Source of the DNA: Streptomyces sp. BHT-5-2
Lineage (GTDB): Bacteria; Actinomycetota; Actinomycetes; Streptomycetales; Streptomycetaceae
Reading direction: 5' to 3'
Assembly (NCBI RefSeq): GCF_019774615.1
Contig: NZ_CP081496.1
Span: 4,030,001-4,094,000 of the forward strand
DNA length: 64,000 nucleotides
Positions 52,717 to 61,655 of this stretch are shown piece by piece. The notes under the pieces were generated by a model that was not told where the DNA came from, did not search any database, and saw nothing but the letters and a program-made list of their open reading frames with translations. The translations under genes were made by a program, and so were the position numbers. Within the stretch, counting starts at the first letter, position 1, and every line of letters starts with the position of its first letter.

Positions 52717-53487
52717 ATGTCGACTTCGCGCATCAATCTGTGCCGCGCCCTGGTGTTGGGCTCACTCTCATTCGCGATCGCAGCGGCCGGCTCGGTGACG
52801 GCGTTCGCGAGCAGCGAGCCCACCGTCAAGCAGCTGATGGCCGACTGCGCCAGCGGCACCGGTAAGTGCACCTTCAATGACCCCGTCGTGAAGGCGGCCT
52901 ACCTCGGCAACTACCACCAGGTGTCCAACACCCTCTACAACTGCAGCACTTCACCCGCGACCCAGTCCATGGACTGGTCGGACAGCGTGGGCTCCACCGA
53001 CACCGTGGACGCTTCGATCACCGCGGGCGGCAAGATCGCAGGCATCGTCGATCTCAGCGTCACCATGAAGTACGGGCACAGCTGGTCCACCGAGCACCGC
53101 GAGGGGGGCTCACTGGGGATGACTGTGCGACCGGGCGAGGTCGGCTGGATATCGCGGGCGCAGGCGATGCGTCAGGTCTTCGGCACCTGGCAGACGCACT
53201 ACGACGACCCGCACTGGGGCCACTACTACTGGTTCTGGCGCGACACCATCACGAGCCCCGCCCCCAACGGCACCGACGGCGTCACCAACGCCGTAGTGGT
53301 GAAGACACGCGCGATGACCGACCAGGAGAAGAAGTCCTGCGACGCCCACGGCAAGCAGACCTTCACCAGCGGGGTCCGGGTGGAGAAGACCGCACCCGAT
53401 CGGCGCGCTCCGACCGCGGAGACTCCGCAGCCCGGGGACGGCAGGACTCCCGGCTCCCGTGACGACGAGGCACGCCGCGCACCGTGA
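52717..53487 (+). CDS. secreted protein, possibly ETX/MTX2-like beta-pore former
   Basis: A 256-residue exported protein. The signal peptide (about 1-32) ends near TAFAS. The mature part opens with a Cys-containing region, then NTLYNCSTSPATQSMDWSDS. A Ser/Thr-rich amphipathic stretch follows (about 95-130, VDLSVTMKYGHSWSTE), then LGMTVRPGEVGWISRAQAM and a Trp/Tyr-rich HWGHYYWFWRD. Alternating Ser/Thr strands followed by a conserved W-rich domain resemble aerolysin/ETX-MTX2-type toxins and related actinobacterial secreted proteins. This is a resemblance, not a proven match. The last 40 residues are disordered and charged. The preceding region is repeat-rich. It has no neighbour on its strand. 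Confidence 0.5.
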   Translation: MSTSRINLCRALVLGSLSFAIAAAGSVTAFASSEPTVKQLMADCASGTGKCTFNDPVVKAAYLGNYHQVSNTLYNCSTSPATQSMDWSDSVGSTDTVDASITAGGKIAGIVDLSVTMKYGHSWSTEHREGGSLGMTVRPGEVGWISRAQAMRQVFGTWQTHYDDPHWGHYYWFWRDTITSPAPNGTDGVTNAVVVKTRAMTDQEKKSCDAHGKQTFTSGVRVEKTAPDRRAPTAETPQPGDGRTPGSRDDEARRAP

Positions 53488-53596
53488 GGCGCAGGGGGAC
53501 AGCAGAGCTGAGCGGCGAACTGAGCGGCGAGCCGCGCAGCCGCCGCCGGCTCCCGCGCTCGCCGGGGTAGTCCGGTTTCGGCCTGCGGCCCGGGCA

Positions 53597-55144
53597 TCAG
53601 CTTCCGGACCGTGCCTTCACGAGGGTCGCGTCGGGGCCCACAACGGCCCGGCCGGCCGTTGCCCGGGCCCGGCGGCCGGTGACGCACAGTCCCAACAGGG
53701 CGACCAGCGCACCGCAGCTGGTGACGAGCCACCAAACAGGCTGTTCGGCGCTCCCGAAAGCCGAGGCGACGGGCGACGCCCCATCAGGGCCCGGCAGGAC
53801 ACCGTGGGGCAGCCCCAGGGCGAGCACCGCCCCGAAGCCGGCCACCCCCAGCACCACACCGAGGCGACAGGCAGCCATGGTGATGGCGGAGGCGGTGCCT
53901 GCTCTGGCCCGGGGCATACCGGCCACCGCGAGGGCCGTCGCCGGGACATCCACCAGTCCGATTCCGGCCCCGAACAGCGCGTAGGCCAGGCACAGGGACA
54001 GGGCCCCGTCCTGCGCTCGGCAGACGGCCATCAGCAAGCCGCTGGCCGACATCGCCGCACCGGCGAGCAGCAGCGGCCGGCGTGAGCCGTGATCGCCGGA
54101 CAGGCGACCGGCCACCGGTGCGCAGGCCACGGTCATCACAGGCATCGGGAGCATCCACAGTCCTGCCGCGAAGGCACTCACGCCGCGCACGTCCTGGAGG
54201 TACAGGGTGCTGACGAAGAGGTAGCCGCCGAGCGCGGCGAACGCCGCCAGCGAGATGACCACTGAACCGCTGAACGGCACACTGCGGAAGAAACGCAGGT
54301 CGACGAGGGGTTGGGGGCAACGGCGCTCCCACGTCAGGAAGAGTGCGAGGGCGGCCGCTGCGATGGCCAGGCAGGCCAGGATCGACGTCGAGCCCCAGCC
54401 TTCGTGCGGGGCCTCGATGATCGCGTACGTCAGTGAGCCGAGCAGCGCCACCACCCATAGCTGACCCAGCACATCGGCAGGCCGGGCCTCGGTGGAATGG
54501 GACTCCGGGACGAACAGTCGGGTCAGCAGCAGGGCGCACAGCGCGATCGGCACGTTGATCCAGAAGATCGAGCGCCAGCCATCGGCGCTGACCAGCGCAC
54601 CACCGACGACGGGTCCGATCGCAAGTCCCGTGCCGAAGGCCGCGCTCCACATGCCGATCGCGCGATGCCGCTGCTCGGGTTCGGTGAAGGAGTGGGTGAT
54701 CACCGAGAGGGACACGGGGGCGATCATGACTCCCCCGAGGGCCTGGACGACCCGGCATCCTATGAGGACTTCCAAAGTGGGGGCGAGGCCGCACAGCGCC
54801 GAGCCGAGGCCGAACAGCAGGAGCCCGAAGGAGAAGACGCGGCGTCGCCCGACCCGGTCAGCGGTCGAACCGGCCAGGACGATCAGGGCCGCGACGATCA
54901 GGTTGTACACGTCGATCACCCACTGCATGCCTGAGACCGAGGTGTGCAGGGGGTGCTGCATTGCGGGCAGGGCGACGTTCAGGGCCGTGCTGTCGAGGCC
55001 GACCATGAACACCGCCAGACTGCACACCAACGCCAGCAGACGCCCGCGCGGCGAACGCAGGTCTGTGGTGCCGGTCCCTCCGCGGGACCGCGTGGCCCGG
55101 CGGCGGGCAGCCGCGCGGGCGCTGATCCGACCGGGCAGCATCAT
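53597..55144 (-). CDS. MFS drug exporter, DHA2 (EmrB/QacA) type, 14-TM
   Basis: A 515-residue transporter with about 14 hydrophobic segments. It has LDSTALNVALPAMQ in the first segment, motif A STADRVGRRRVFSFGLLLFG, and motif C-type GLAIGPVVGGALV with WRSIFWINVPIAL. This is the classical EmrB/QacA drug:H+ antiporter pattern. Start ATG at 55144 (ATGATG) with GGGAG upstream. No regulator gene is adjacent except a decayed MmyB-type fragment. The substrate is unknown. Confidence 0.9.
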   Translation of the reverse strand: MMLPGRISARAAARRRATRSRGGTGTTDLRSPRGRLLALVCSLAVFMVGLDSTALNVALPAMQHPLHTSVSGMQWVIDVYNLIVAALIVLAGSTADRVGRRRVFSFGLLLFGLGSALCGLAPTLEVLIGCRVVQALGGVMIAPVSLSVITHSFTEPEQRHRAIGMWSAAFGTGLAIGPVVGGALVSADGWRSIFWINVPIALCALLLTRLFVPESHSTEARPADVLGQLWVVALLGSLTYAIIEAPHEGWGSTSILACLAIAAAALALFLTWERRCPQPLVDLRFFRSVPFSGSVVISLAAFAALGGYLFVSTLYLQDVRGVSAFAAGLWMLPMPVMTVACAPVAGRLSGDHGSRRPLLLAGAAMSASGLLMAVCRAQDGALSLCLAYALFGAGIGLVDVPATALAVAGMPRARAGTASAITMAACRLGVVLGVAGFGAVLALGLPHGVLPGPDGASPVASAFGSAEQPVWWLVTSCGALVALLGLCVTGRRARATAGRAVVGPDATLVKARSGS

Positions 55145-55291
55145 CGTTCTCCCTCACTCTCGGAGTGACGCGCAGAAGACGCACGGTGCGCAGTAGCCGG
55201 CGGGCCGCGTGCCCGGGACCGGACTGTTCCGACCGTAGGAGAACGGGACCGGCGAACCGATCAGGCGCCCGGTGGAGCGCGCGGAGGACAC

Positions 55292-55625
55292 GTGGACGAC
55301 GATCGGCTGACGGGCGCAGCCCGGCTGCGCGCCGCCAGTGTGCGCTATCCGGCGGACCGTGCGCTGGGTGAGCTGCAACGAATTCGCCGCGCACAGCCCG
55401 GACTTCACCGCCGGCTGGCGCGACCACAACGTGCGTCCCATCGCGACGCTGCGCAAGTACCTGCGCCACCCCGAACTGGGCGAACTGGGCGAACTGGGCG
55501 AACTGGAGCTTGACTGCCAGACCCTGGTGCTGCCCGGCAGCAACCGGCAGCTGGTGATGTACACCGCGGAACCAGGCAGTCCGAGTGCCACCGCACTCGC
55601 CCGGCTCGCCACCCACGGCGAGTGA
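55292..55625 (+). pseudogene. frameshifted fragment of an XRE/MmyB-type regulator
   Basis: The first frame gives AARLRAASVRYPADRALGEL. A second frame continues with NEFAAHSPDFTAGWRDHNVR and ends QLVMYTAEPGSPSATALARL. Together they match the C-terminal MmyB-like ligand-binding domain, joined across a frameshift near 55370. The helix-turn-helix half is absent. The fragment also carries a 9-bp tandem GAACTGGGC, three copies near 55473-55500, which adds GEL repeats typical of slippage. It is divergent from the exporter gene, as an intact regulator of this class often is. Confidence 0.65.
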
Positions 55626-55785
55626 CCCCGGCCCGCCGGCGGTGGAACCAGCCCCTGCGACTGCGCGTTGACGCAATCGGCCAAAGCGCGATGTGATCCG
55701 GGCAGGCCGGGTGATGCCGGATGCCAATGGCCCCTTCCTGCCTGGCAGTTGGGCAGGTGGACGCGCGTCGGGGTGTGGAATGGGC

Positions 55786-56730
55786 TCACCGCACCGGCCC
55801 AGGATCCGTTCCCTCGTCGGTGCCACCCGTGGGTTCCGGACGGCCCGCGGCGCGGGCGACCGCGGTCCGCAGGGCCTGGCAACACCTCTCGACCGACTCT
55901 GCCGCTCCCACCGCCCGATAGATCGAGGTCCGCAGGATCTGCCTCGGCACGAGGCGGATGCAGCAGTCGTCCGCCTCGTCGGGCAGTGCACTGCGTGGGG
56001 CCACGGTCACGCCGGCGCCGGCCATGGCGAGCGCGACGGCCGTCTCGACGTGGGGCACGTCGGCCACGGGGAGCGGCCAGGAGTCACCATCGCCCCCGCG
56101 TGTGCCGATCACCAGGTCTTGCGGAGCCCATCCCTCGCAGTGGTGAACGATCCAGTCACGCTGCAGCAGGCTCTCCAGCGGGCTCTCGCGCCCGGCCAGT
56201 GGGTCGTCCGGCGCACACACGACCACGGCTTCTTCCGTTGCCAGGCACTCGACGCGACCGTCCCAACGAGCAGGGCACGGACCGATCGCGATGTCCGCCG
56301 CTCCGGACTGCACGGCCGCGCGGAGTTGGCGGCTCCCTTCGAGGACCTCGACCGCGAGCGGGACACCGACGCGAGCCTGCGCCGTGTCCGCGAGCGCGGG
56401 CGCCAGGCCGGGAAGGAGCGCGGGCAGCGTGGCCAACCGCACGGCCACGCGTCTCCCCTCATCCGCAGCGCGGGCCGCCTCCTGGGCGAGCCGGGCACTG
56501 CGCAAGGCGGCACGGGCGAAGGGCAGGAACGCCTCGCCCGCCGGGGTGAGCCGTACGCCGTTCGCGCCGCGCTCCGTCAGCACGGCGCCCACGCCCCGCT
56601 CCAGCGTTCTGAGCTGCTGCGACAGCGTCGGCACCGTGACGAACAGGCGCGCCGCCGCGGGGGTCAGGCGCCCCTCGTCGGCCACCGCCGTCAGGTATTC
56701 CAGTTGCCGCAGCGAAAGTCCGCCGGTCAT
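55786..56730 (-). CDS. LysR-family regulator
   Basis: A 314-residue LysR-type regulator. The winged helix-turn-helix (about 1-65: LSLRQLEYLTAVADEGRLTP, then VTVPTLSQQLRTLERGVGAV) is followed by the two-lobed effector-binding domain (about 90-295). The ATG at 56730 overlaps the stop of a small VOC-type gene by four bases. The long tail after about 300 is disordered. Regulon and effector are unknown. Confidence 0.9.
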   Translation of the reverse strand: MTGGLSLRQLEYLTAVADEGRLTPAAARLFVTVPTLSQQLRTLERGVGAVLTERGANGVRLTPAGEAFLPFARAALRSARLAQEAARAADEGRRVAVRLATLPALLPGLAPALADTAQARVGVPLAVEVLEGSRQLRAAVQSGAADIAIGPCPARWDGRVECLATEEAVVVCAPDDPLAGRESPLESLLQRDWIVHHCEGWAPQDLVIGTRGGDGDSWPLPVADVPHVETAVALAMAGAGVTVAPRSALPDEADDCCIRLVPRQILRTSIYRAVGAAESVERCCQALRTAVARAAGRPEPTGGTDEGTDPGPVR

Positions 56731-56978
56731 CGGGCAAGGAAGCGGAAGACGTTGCCTTCGGGGTCCTCCATGACCTGAAACGGTCGTTCCCCACTGCGAT
56801 CGATGCCGCCGATCGGCATCCCACCCAGGCGCCCGGCACGGACCACTGCCGGCTCCAGACAGTCCACCGCTATGTCCACGCAGGAGCGGGGATCGGCGGC
56901 AGCACGCCTCCGGTAGAAGGCGCAGAGGTGCACGGGGTCGACACATTCCACGTTCATTCGCTCCACGTTCGCTTTCAT
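56727..56978 (-). CDS. short VOC (glyoxalase-like) protein, internally shortened
   Basis: An 83-residue protein. Its start (ERMNVECVDPVHLCAFYRRR) and end (ERPFQVMEDPEGNVFRFLAR) match the two ends of a one-domain VOC protein of about 110-120 residues. About 30 residues between the first helix and the second strand (normally LLGW-E...) are missing in frame. It may be inactive or a simplified binding protein. Stop and start overlap with the LysR gene (ATGA). Confidence 0.6.
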   Translation of the reverse strand: MKANVERMNVECVDPVHLCAFYRRRAAADPRSCVDIAVDCLEPAVVRAGRLGGMPIGGIDRSGERPFQVMEDPEGNVFRFLAR

Positions 56979-57275
56979 GGAATCAACGCTACGGAAGGGC
57001 AGGAGCACGGCGAAGGGAATCCAGAAAGGTTCAACCGGTCGTGCAGGAACTCCAACCCAAAAGGGGATCGCGTTGTCCCCCTACGCAATCCCTCGCGTGC
57101 AGACATGGAACTTCCCTGATGAGAAGCCGTTCCACCGCCCGATCCACCGATCGACCGATGTCGCCGGGTACACGACCCCGTAAGGTCGATCTCGGGAATT
57201 GACGCACCCACCGCGGAGCATTTCAGCCCGATTCCCGTTACCGAGGAAGAGGAAACGACCCAGGAGGAGTTCCGG
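56979..57275. other. intergenic stretch, no recognised gene
   Basis: These 297 bases hold the divergent promoters of the short VOC-LysR operon and the hemerythrin-like gene. I see no palindrome strong enough to call. Confidence 0.5.
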
Positions 57276-57746
57276 ATGTCCCACACCATGCACCAGTCCG
57301 AACTCACGTGGGAGTTGAAGCGCGACCACCGCACGATCCAGGCCCTGCTGGACCGGATTTGCAGTGCCGGGGCAGGGAGCCTTGAGCAAGAGCGACTCGT
57401 ACGGCACACCGCCGCCGAATTCGAGCGGCACGCGGTGGCGGAACGCCGGTTCCTGCTGCCGATGGTGCGATGCGGGATGCGGGGCGGCGACGCCCTGGCC
57501 GGACGGCTGGAGGCCGGTTACCCGGACGTGTTGGGGGCGTTGGACCAGGCGACGTCCGCCTCGTTCCGCGACCCGGGATTCGAGGGGAAGGTCCAGGACC
57601 TCACGGCGGCGTTCGACCGGCATGTCCGGCTCTGCGAGCGCGAGTTGTTCCCCAGAGTGTGCCGCACCTGCCCGGAGACGGAGTTGACCCGGCTGGGCTC
57701 GGAGTTCCACCGCCACGCGCACCGGCACCACGCCGATATCGCCTGA
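57276..57746 (+). CDS. hemerythrin-like (HHE) cation-binding protein
   Basis: A 156-residue helical-bundle protein. Histidine/glutamate ligands are visible in LKRDHRTIQALLD, FERHAVAERRFLLP, FDRHVRLCERELFP and the terminal HRHAHRHHADIA. HHE proteins bind a di-iron centre and take part in oxygen, NO or iron handling. Start ATG at 57276 behind AGGAGG. A second ATG four codons on is possible. Confidence 0.85.
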   Translation: MSHTMHQSELTWELKRDHRTIQALLDRICSAGAGSLEQERLVRHTAAEFERHAVAERRFLLPMVRCGMRGGDALAGRLEAGYPDVLGALDQATSASFRDPGFEGKVQDLTAAFDRHVRLCERELFPRVCRTCPETELTRLGSEFHRHAHRHHADIA

Positions 57747-57875
57747 CCGACGCAGCCGGATCGGCATGCGACTTGATGGCGTGAGCGCAACGGTGCAACG
57801 AGGCAATGGGGCAACGCCCCGTTATCCACATCGCATCGGGAGGTGAGTAACAGAGCGCCCTGCTATGGTGCGCCG

Positions 57876-58310
57876 ATGTCATCGACAAAGCAGTTCCAGG
57901 TCACCTTCGACTGCGCAGAACCTGAGCGTGTCGCCCGTTTCTGGTGCGAGGTGTTGGGGTATGTCGTACCGCCGCCACCGGAGGGGTTCGCCACGTGGGA
58001 CGATTTCGCTCGCGCGCGGCCGCCCGAGGACCGGGGTTCGTCGTTCGCCTGCACTGATCCCTCGGGCGTGGGCCCGCGGCTGTACTTCCAGCGCGTCCCC
58101 GAAGGCAAGGTCGTCAAGAACCGAGTGCATCTCGACGTGCGGGTCGGCACCGGGCTCGCGGGTGAAGAGCGCCTGGCCGCTCTTGAGGCCGAGTGCGCAC
58201 GACTGGTCGCGCTCGGCGCGGTTCGCGTACAACTGCTGCCTGCCGATGACGACAACGAGTCGTGCATCGCGATGCAGGACGTCGAGGGCAACGAGTTCTG
58301 CCTCGACTGA
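57876..58310 (+). CDS. VOC/glyoxalase-like protein
   Basis: A 144-residue single-domain protein: FDCAEPERVARFWCEVLGY at the start, RLYFQRVPEGKVVKNRVHLD in the middle and MQDVEGNEFCLD at the end. The pattern is that of small VOC proteins of unknown substrate common in actinobacteria. ATG at 57876. An upstream reading from 57843 lacks family similarity. Confidence 0.87.
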   Translation: MSSTKQFQVTFDCAEPERVARFWCEVLGYVVPPPPEGFATWDDFARARPPEDRGSSFACTDPSGVGPRLYFQRVPEGKVVKNRVHLDVRVGTGLAGEERLAALEAECARLVALGAVRVQLLPADDDNESCIAMQDVEGNEFCLD

Positions 58311-58320
58311 GCAGTCCCCG

Positions 58321-58560
58321 AGGCGGCGAGGCGGGGTGCCGAACACCTCCGGCCCGCACTTCTGCATCGGCGCCCAACTCGCGCTACTGGAACTGCACGC
58401 GGTGGCCACGGTGCTGCGAGCCGACTTTCCCGGAGCCCGCCTCGCAACCCCCTTTGCCGAGCTCCGGCAGGCCACCGTCGGCGGGCTACAAGGAAGCCGA
58501 CTGACCGCTCCACCCGTCACACTGCTCGGCCGACAGGCACGGCTCCGCACCCACGACGAG
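58321..58560 (+). pseudogene. 3' fragment of a cytochrome P450 gene
   Basis: In frame directly after the VOC gene the DNA encodes SGPHFCIGAQLALLEL, the cysteine heme-ligand loop (G-x-H-x-C-x-G) with the following L-helix. The terminal beta region LRQATVGGLQGSRL follows. No P450 sequence precedes it; the VOC stop lies about 20 bases upstream. Only about 75 of some 400 residues remain. Confidence 0.75.
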
Positions 58561-58596
58561 GACGCCGATCCCAACCCAACGAGTCGGCCCCGCGGG

Positions 58597-60513
58597 TCAC
58601 ACAGCCTGGCCGGGGTTCGGGCCGCCGGGTGGAGTGCTCCGGCCTGCGGAGGCGAGTATCGCGGCCCCTGCGGGGTCGGCGGCCAGGGCCTCTTCGAAGC
58701 CGTCCTTCGGCAGCACCTTGTTTCCGGCCAGGGTGACTCCGCTGGGCGGGGTGTCGGCATCGGCAGGGTGGTCGTCCCAGAAGTTGTCGAGGAAGGCCAC
58801 GTTTTCCAGCGGGGGCGTCACCCGCAGGACGATCGGGGTGTCGCTGCGGTGGACGACGTTGCCCTGCACGGTCACCCAGGCGGCGCCGTAGTCGGTGTAG
58901 AGGCCGAAGTTGTAGGGGGTGAGGGTGTCGCGGATGACGTTGCCGCGTACCAGGGTGCCGTCGGCGTGGGAGGTTCCCTGGCGGCCGTTGAGGTAGATGC
59001 CGCCGCCGTCGGCCAGCACGGTCATGGTGTGGTGGATGAGGTTCTCGATGATCTGGACCCCGGCTGCCTGGCTGCCGCCGGTGACCACGATCCCGCTGTA
59101 GGGCACGTCGTGGATCTCGTTGTGAGCCACCGTCACCTCGCGGGCGTCCATTATCCAGACGGCGGGTGAGCCGTGGTACTCGCGGCCGATGTGGTGGATC
59201 AGGTTCTGCTGGATGCGGGTACCCGTGCCCGAGATGACTGTCACGGCGCTGCCGGAGACGTCCTCGATCCGGTTGCCGACGATCGTGTTGTCGCGGCCCG
59301 GGCCGGCGAAGCCGATCGCCCCGGCGCCGAGCCGGGTGAAGCTGTTGTCGTGCAGTGCGACCCGCTCGGCGGCGGTGAACTCGACGTTGGACGGCAGGAA
59401 ACTGGGTGCCGCCGGGACCGTCACATGGGCGTTTCCGTCGGCGAGTTCGACCTTCTGCAGCTCCCCGCCGCCGTAGTAGGTGTTGGCGAAGAAGTGCAGG
59501 AATCCGCGGGGTCCGTCCGGTTCGGTCCAGCCTGCGTGGGAGAAGGTCAGGCCGCGCAACACAACGTCACGCAGCGGGAGTTCCTCGGTTCCCCGGCCGA
59601 TGACGAGCTTCTCCAGGACCGGGGCGATGATCTCGGCCTCGGCCATGTCCTCCCCGGGCAGTGGCAGGTAGTGCAGGACGTGGCGCCCGGGGGTGGATCG
59701 GTCGAGCACGAAGGTGCCCGGTTCGGTCAGGAAGCTCACACTGTTCTCCGCCGAACCCGGCCGGGCCAGACCGTCCCACCGCGCGTCCCGATGGCTTTCG
59801 GTGCCCTCCGGCTTGTCGCCGACCCAGGTGGCGGCGTAGAGCTCGCGGGCCCGGTCGAAGGCCGGTTGGACGAGGGTGATGGTCGTGGACCGTGCGTCGC
59901 CGGTGATCTCGGCGACGCGGCAGCGCGCCTCCGACCACGGGTACACCCACGGGAAGACGAATTCGATGCTCGCCGGGTCCTGCCAGCTCTGCGGAGCCGT
60001 ACTGTCCGTGACGTAACCAGTCTCGGTTTTCGTCACGCTACCGGGGATGCCTGGGCTGAGCGCGGCCCTGGGCGCTCGGCGACCGTTGACATACAGCTGC
60101 CGGGTCTCCAGCGCACCCACTTCGGCCCGCCAGGCACCGTCCGCCCCGCCGGGAGTCCACCCCGCGATCACCCGGCCGCCACTGACAACGACCTTGTCCT
60201 GGCGGGCACTTCCATAGCCATGTGCCTGATAGACGACCCGGTGGCCGTCCTCGCCGGAGTCTCCCGCCGCGCCGTCCAAGGTGAACGGAGCGTCGAGGAA
60301 ATACGTTCCGGCGTGGAGGTTGACCACGAGGTCGGAGGACAGCGACGCGGTGCGGGCACGGACGGCCCGCTGCACGCCGGGCAGGGTGGCGAACGGCTGG
60401 TCGTGCGTCCCGGGCCAGGAATCGCGCCCCCAAGGGGCGACATGGAGCCGGCCGGAGCGGTCGGAGCCTGACCGGTCCGACTGACAGGACTGGCATGACT
60501 GGTTGTCGAGCAT
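58597..60513 (-). CDS. right-handed parallel beta-helix protein (GH141-like)
   Basis: A 638-residue protein opening with LHVAPWGRDSWPGTHDQPFA, the usual entry of pectate-lyase-like beta-helix proteins. A long series of solenoid turns follows (e.g. NTIVGNRIEDVSGSAVTVIS, IIENLIHHTMTVLADGGGIY, GNVVHRSDTPIVLRV). Overall order resembles GH141-type and related glycan-active beta-helix enzymes. There is no signal peptide, so it appears cytoplasmic, unusual for the group. The ATG at 60513 has GGGGAAGG upstream. The divergent TetR gene and the 34-bp operator between them suggest repression until a glycan-derived inducer appears. Confidence 0.8.
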   Translation of the reverse strand: MLDNQSCQSCQSDRSGSDRSGRLHVAPWGRDSWPGTHDQPFATLPGVQRAVRARTASLSSDLVVNLHAGTYFLDAPFTLDGAAGDSGEDGHRVVYQAHGYGSARQDKVVVSGGRVIAGWTPGGADGAWRAEVGALETRQLYVNGRRAPRAALSPGIPGSVTKTETGYVTDSTAPQSWQDPASIEFVFPWVYPWSEARCRVAEITGDARSTTITLVQPAFDRARELYAATWVGDKPEGTESHRDARWDGLARPGSAENSVSFLTEPGTFVLDRSTPGRHVLHYLPLPGEDMAEAEIIAPVLEKLVIGRGTEELPLRDVVLRGLTFSHAGWTEPDGPRGFLHFFANTYYGGGELQKVELADGNAHVTVPAAPSFLPSNVEFTAAERVALHDNSFTRLGAGAIGFAGPGRDNTIVGNRIEDVSGSAVTVISGTGTRIQQNLIHHIGREYHGSPAVWIMDAREVTVAHNEIHDVPYSGIVVTGGSQAAGVQIIENLIHHTMTVLADGGGIYLNGRQGTSHADGTLVRGNVIRDTLTPYNFGLYTDYGAAWVTVQGNVVHRSDTPIVLRVTPPLENVAFLDNFWDDHPADADTPPSGVTLAGNKVLPKDGFEEALAADPAGAAILASAGRSTPPGGPNPGQAV

Positions 60514-60534
60514 GGGCGTACCTTCCCCCAACAG

Positions 60535-60568
60535 GTTTATGCCGTACACGAATGCGTACACCATAAAC
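60535..60568. promoter_or_regulatory. 34-bp operator between beta-helix and TetR genes
   Basis: Outer arms GTTTATG and CATAAAC are perfect inverse complements at 60535-60541 and 60562-60568. Inner GTAC and GTAC pair as well (60544-60547 and 60556-60559). The element lies 22 bp from the beta-helix start and about 43 bp from the TetR start. Confidence 0.8.
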
Positions 60569-60610
60569 GCAAGGCTAGGGTGGAGGTCAAGGATGGGAAG
60601 GTGAGTGTGC

Positions 60611-61525
60611 ATGACCGACGAGAACACGGCGGCGGACCCTGGACGCACCGTCGAACTGCTCTGGGGCACAAAGGAGAACCAGGCAAAGACGGGGCTGACC
60701 CTGGCCTCGATCGTGTCGTCGGCGATCGAGGTCGCCGACGCCGAAGGGCTGCCCGCGCTCTCCATGCGACGGGTGGCCGAGCGACTGGGGTTCACCCCGA
60801 TGTCGCTCTACCGGCATGTGCCCGGCAAGGCGGAGCTGATCGAGCTGATGCGGGACACCGTGGTGGGCGAACTCGACATGACCGCACCGGACCGTCCCGA
60901 GCCCGGGGTCGAGCCCGAGCCCGAAGACGGTGACTGGCGCAGCGGCATGGAGGCATGGGCCCGCGCACACTGGGCCCTGCACCTGCGGCACCCGTGGATC
61001 GTGCACACCGCCGGCAGCCGCCGGTTGCCCGGACCCAACATCATGGCCGACTACGATCGCGCCTTGCGGATCGCCGAGGGGACTGGGCTACAGGCTTCCG
61101 AGGTGGTCGCCGTGGTCTCACTGGTCGGCGGATTCGTGAAGACCGCCGCCCGGCAGGTCCATGAAGTCCTCACCGAGGAACGGGAGTCCGGCGTTTCGAA
61201 CGCGCAGTGGTGGCGCGACCAGGTGGACCTGGTCGAGCACATGGGCCCGTACCCCGGGCTCGGCCGCCTGTGGCAGGCCGGCGGCTTCGACAGGCCCGAG
61301 GACCCCTTCGACTTCGGCCTGGCCCGCACTCTCGACGGCGTCGAGCTGCTCATCCAACGCCGGCGTGACGAAAATCGTGACGTAAACGCGTCGCAGCCCC
61401 ACACAGGCCGATGCTCGGTCTGCGGCACGCAGTTCGACGGAACGCGCCGAGGCCGTCCGCGGGACTACTGCTCCCGCGCCTGCCGCCAACGCGCCTACCG
61501 ACAGCGTCACATGGCGACCGAATAG
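60611..61525 (+). CDS. TetR-family regulator with C-terminal zinc-knuckle tail
   Basis: A 304-residue regulator. The helix-turn-helix lies at about 30-75 (ASIVSSAIEVADAEGLPALS, then LGFTPMSLYRHVPGKAELIE), followed by a TetR_C-type effector domain. The last 40 residues carry a C-x2-C ... C-x3-C cluster (RCSVCGTQF and YCSRACRQRAY), a zinc-ribbon-like tail seen on some actinobacterial TetR proteins. Start taken as ATG 60611; a GTG at 60605 is in frame. It should bind the 34-bp palindrome and control the divergent beta-helix gene. Confidence 0.87.
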   Translation: MTDENTAADPGRTVELLWGTKENQAKTGLTLASIVSSAIEVADAEGLPALSMRRVAERLGFTPMSLYRHVPGKAELIELMRDTVVGELDMTAPDRPEPGVEPEPEDGDWRSGMEAWARAHWALHLRHPWIVHTAGSRRLPGPNIMADYDRALRIAEGTGLQASEVVAVVSLVGGFVKTAARQVHEVLTEERESGVSNAQWWRDQVDLVEHMGPYPGLGRLWQAGGFDRPEDPFDFGLARTLDGVELLIQRRRDENRDVNASQPHTGRCSVCGTQFDGTRRGRPRDYCSRACRQRAYRQRHMATE

Positions 61526-61655
61526 CGGCGCCTGATCACCGCGCGCCCTGTGGGGGGGACGCCCCGTCGGACACTGCCTGGCCGACCTGGGCGGCCTGCC
61601 ATTCGCCGATCCGACCGGTGGCAGTTGGCACCGGCCCGCAGACGGGACAGGATGG

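Noticed and set aside
58561..59169. Continuation of the P450 fragment frame on the plus strand to 59169.
   Set aside because: Beyond about 58560 it runs antisense to the beta-helix gene and loses all P450 similarity.
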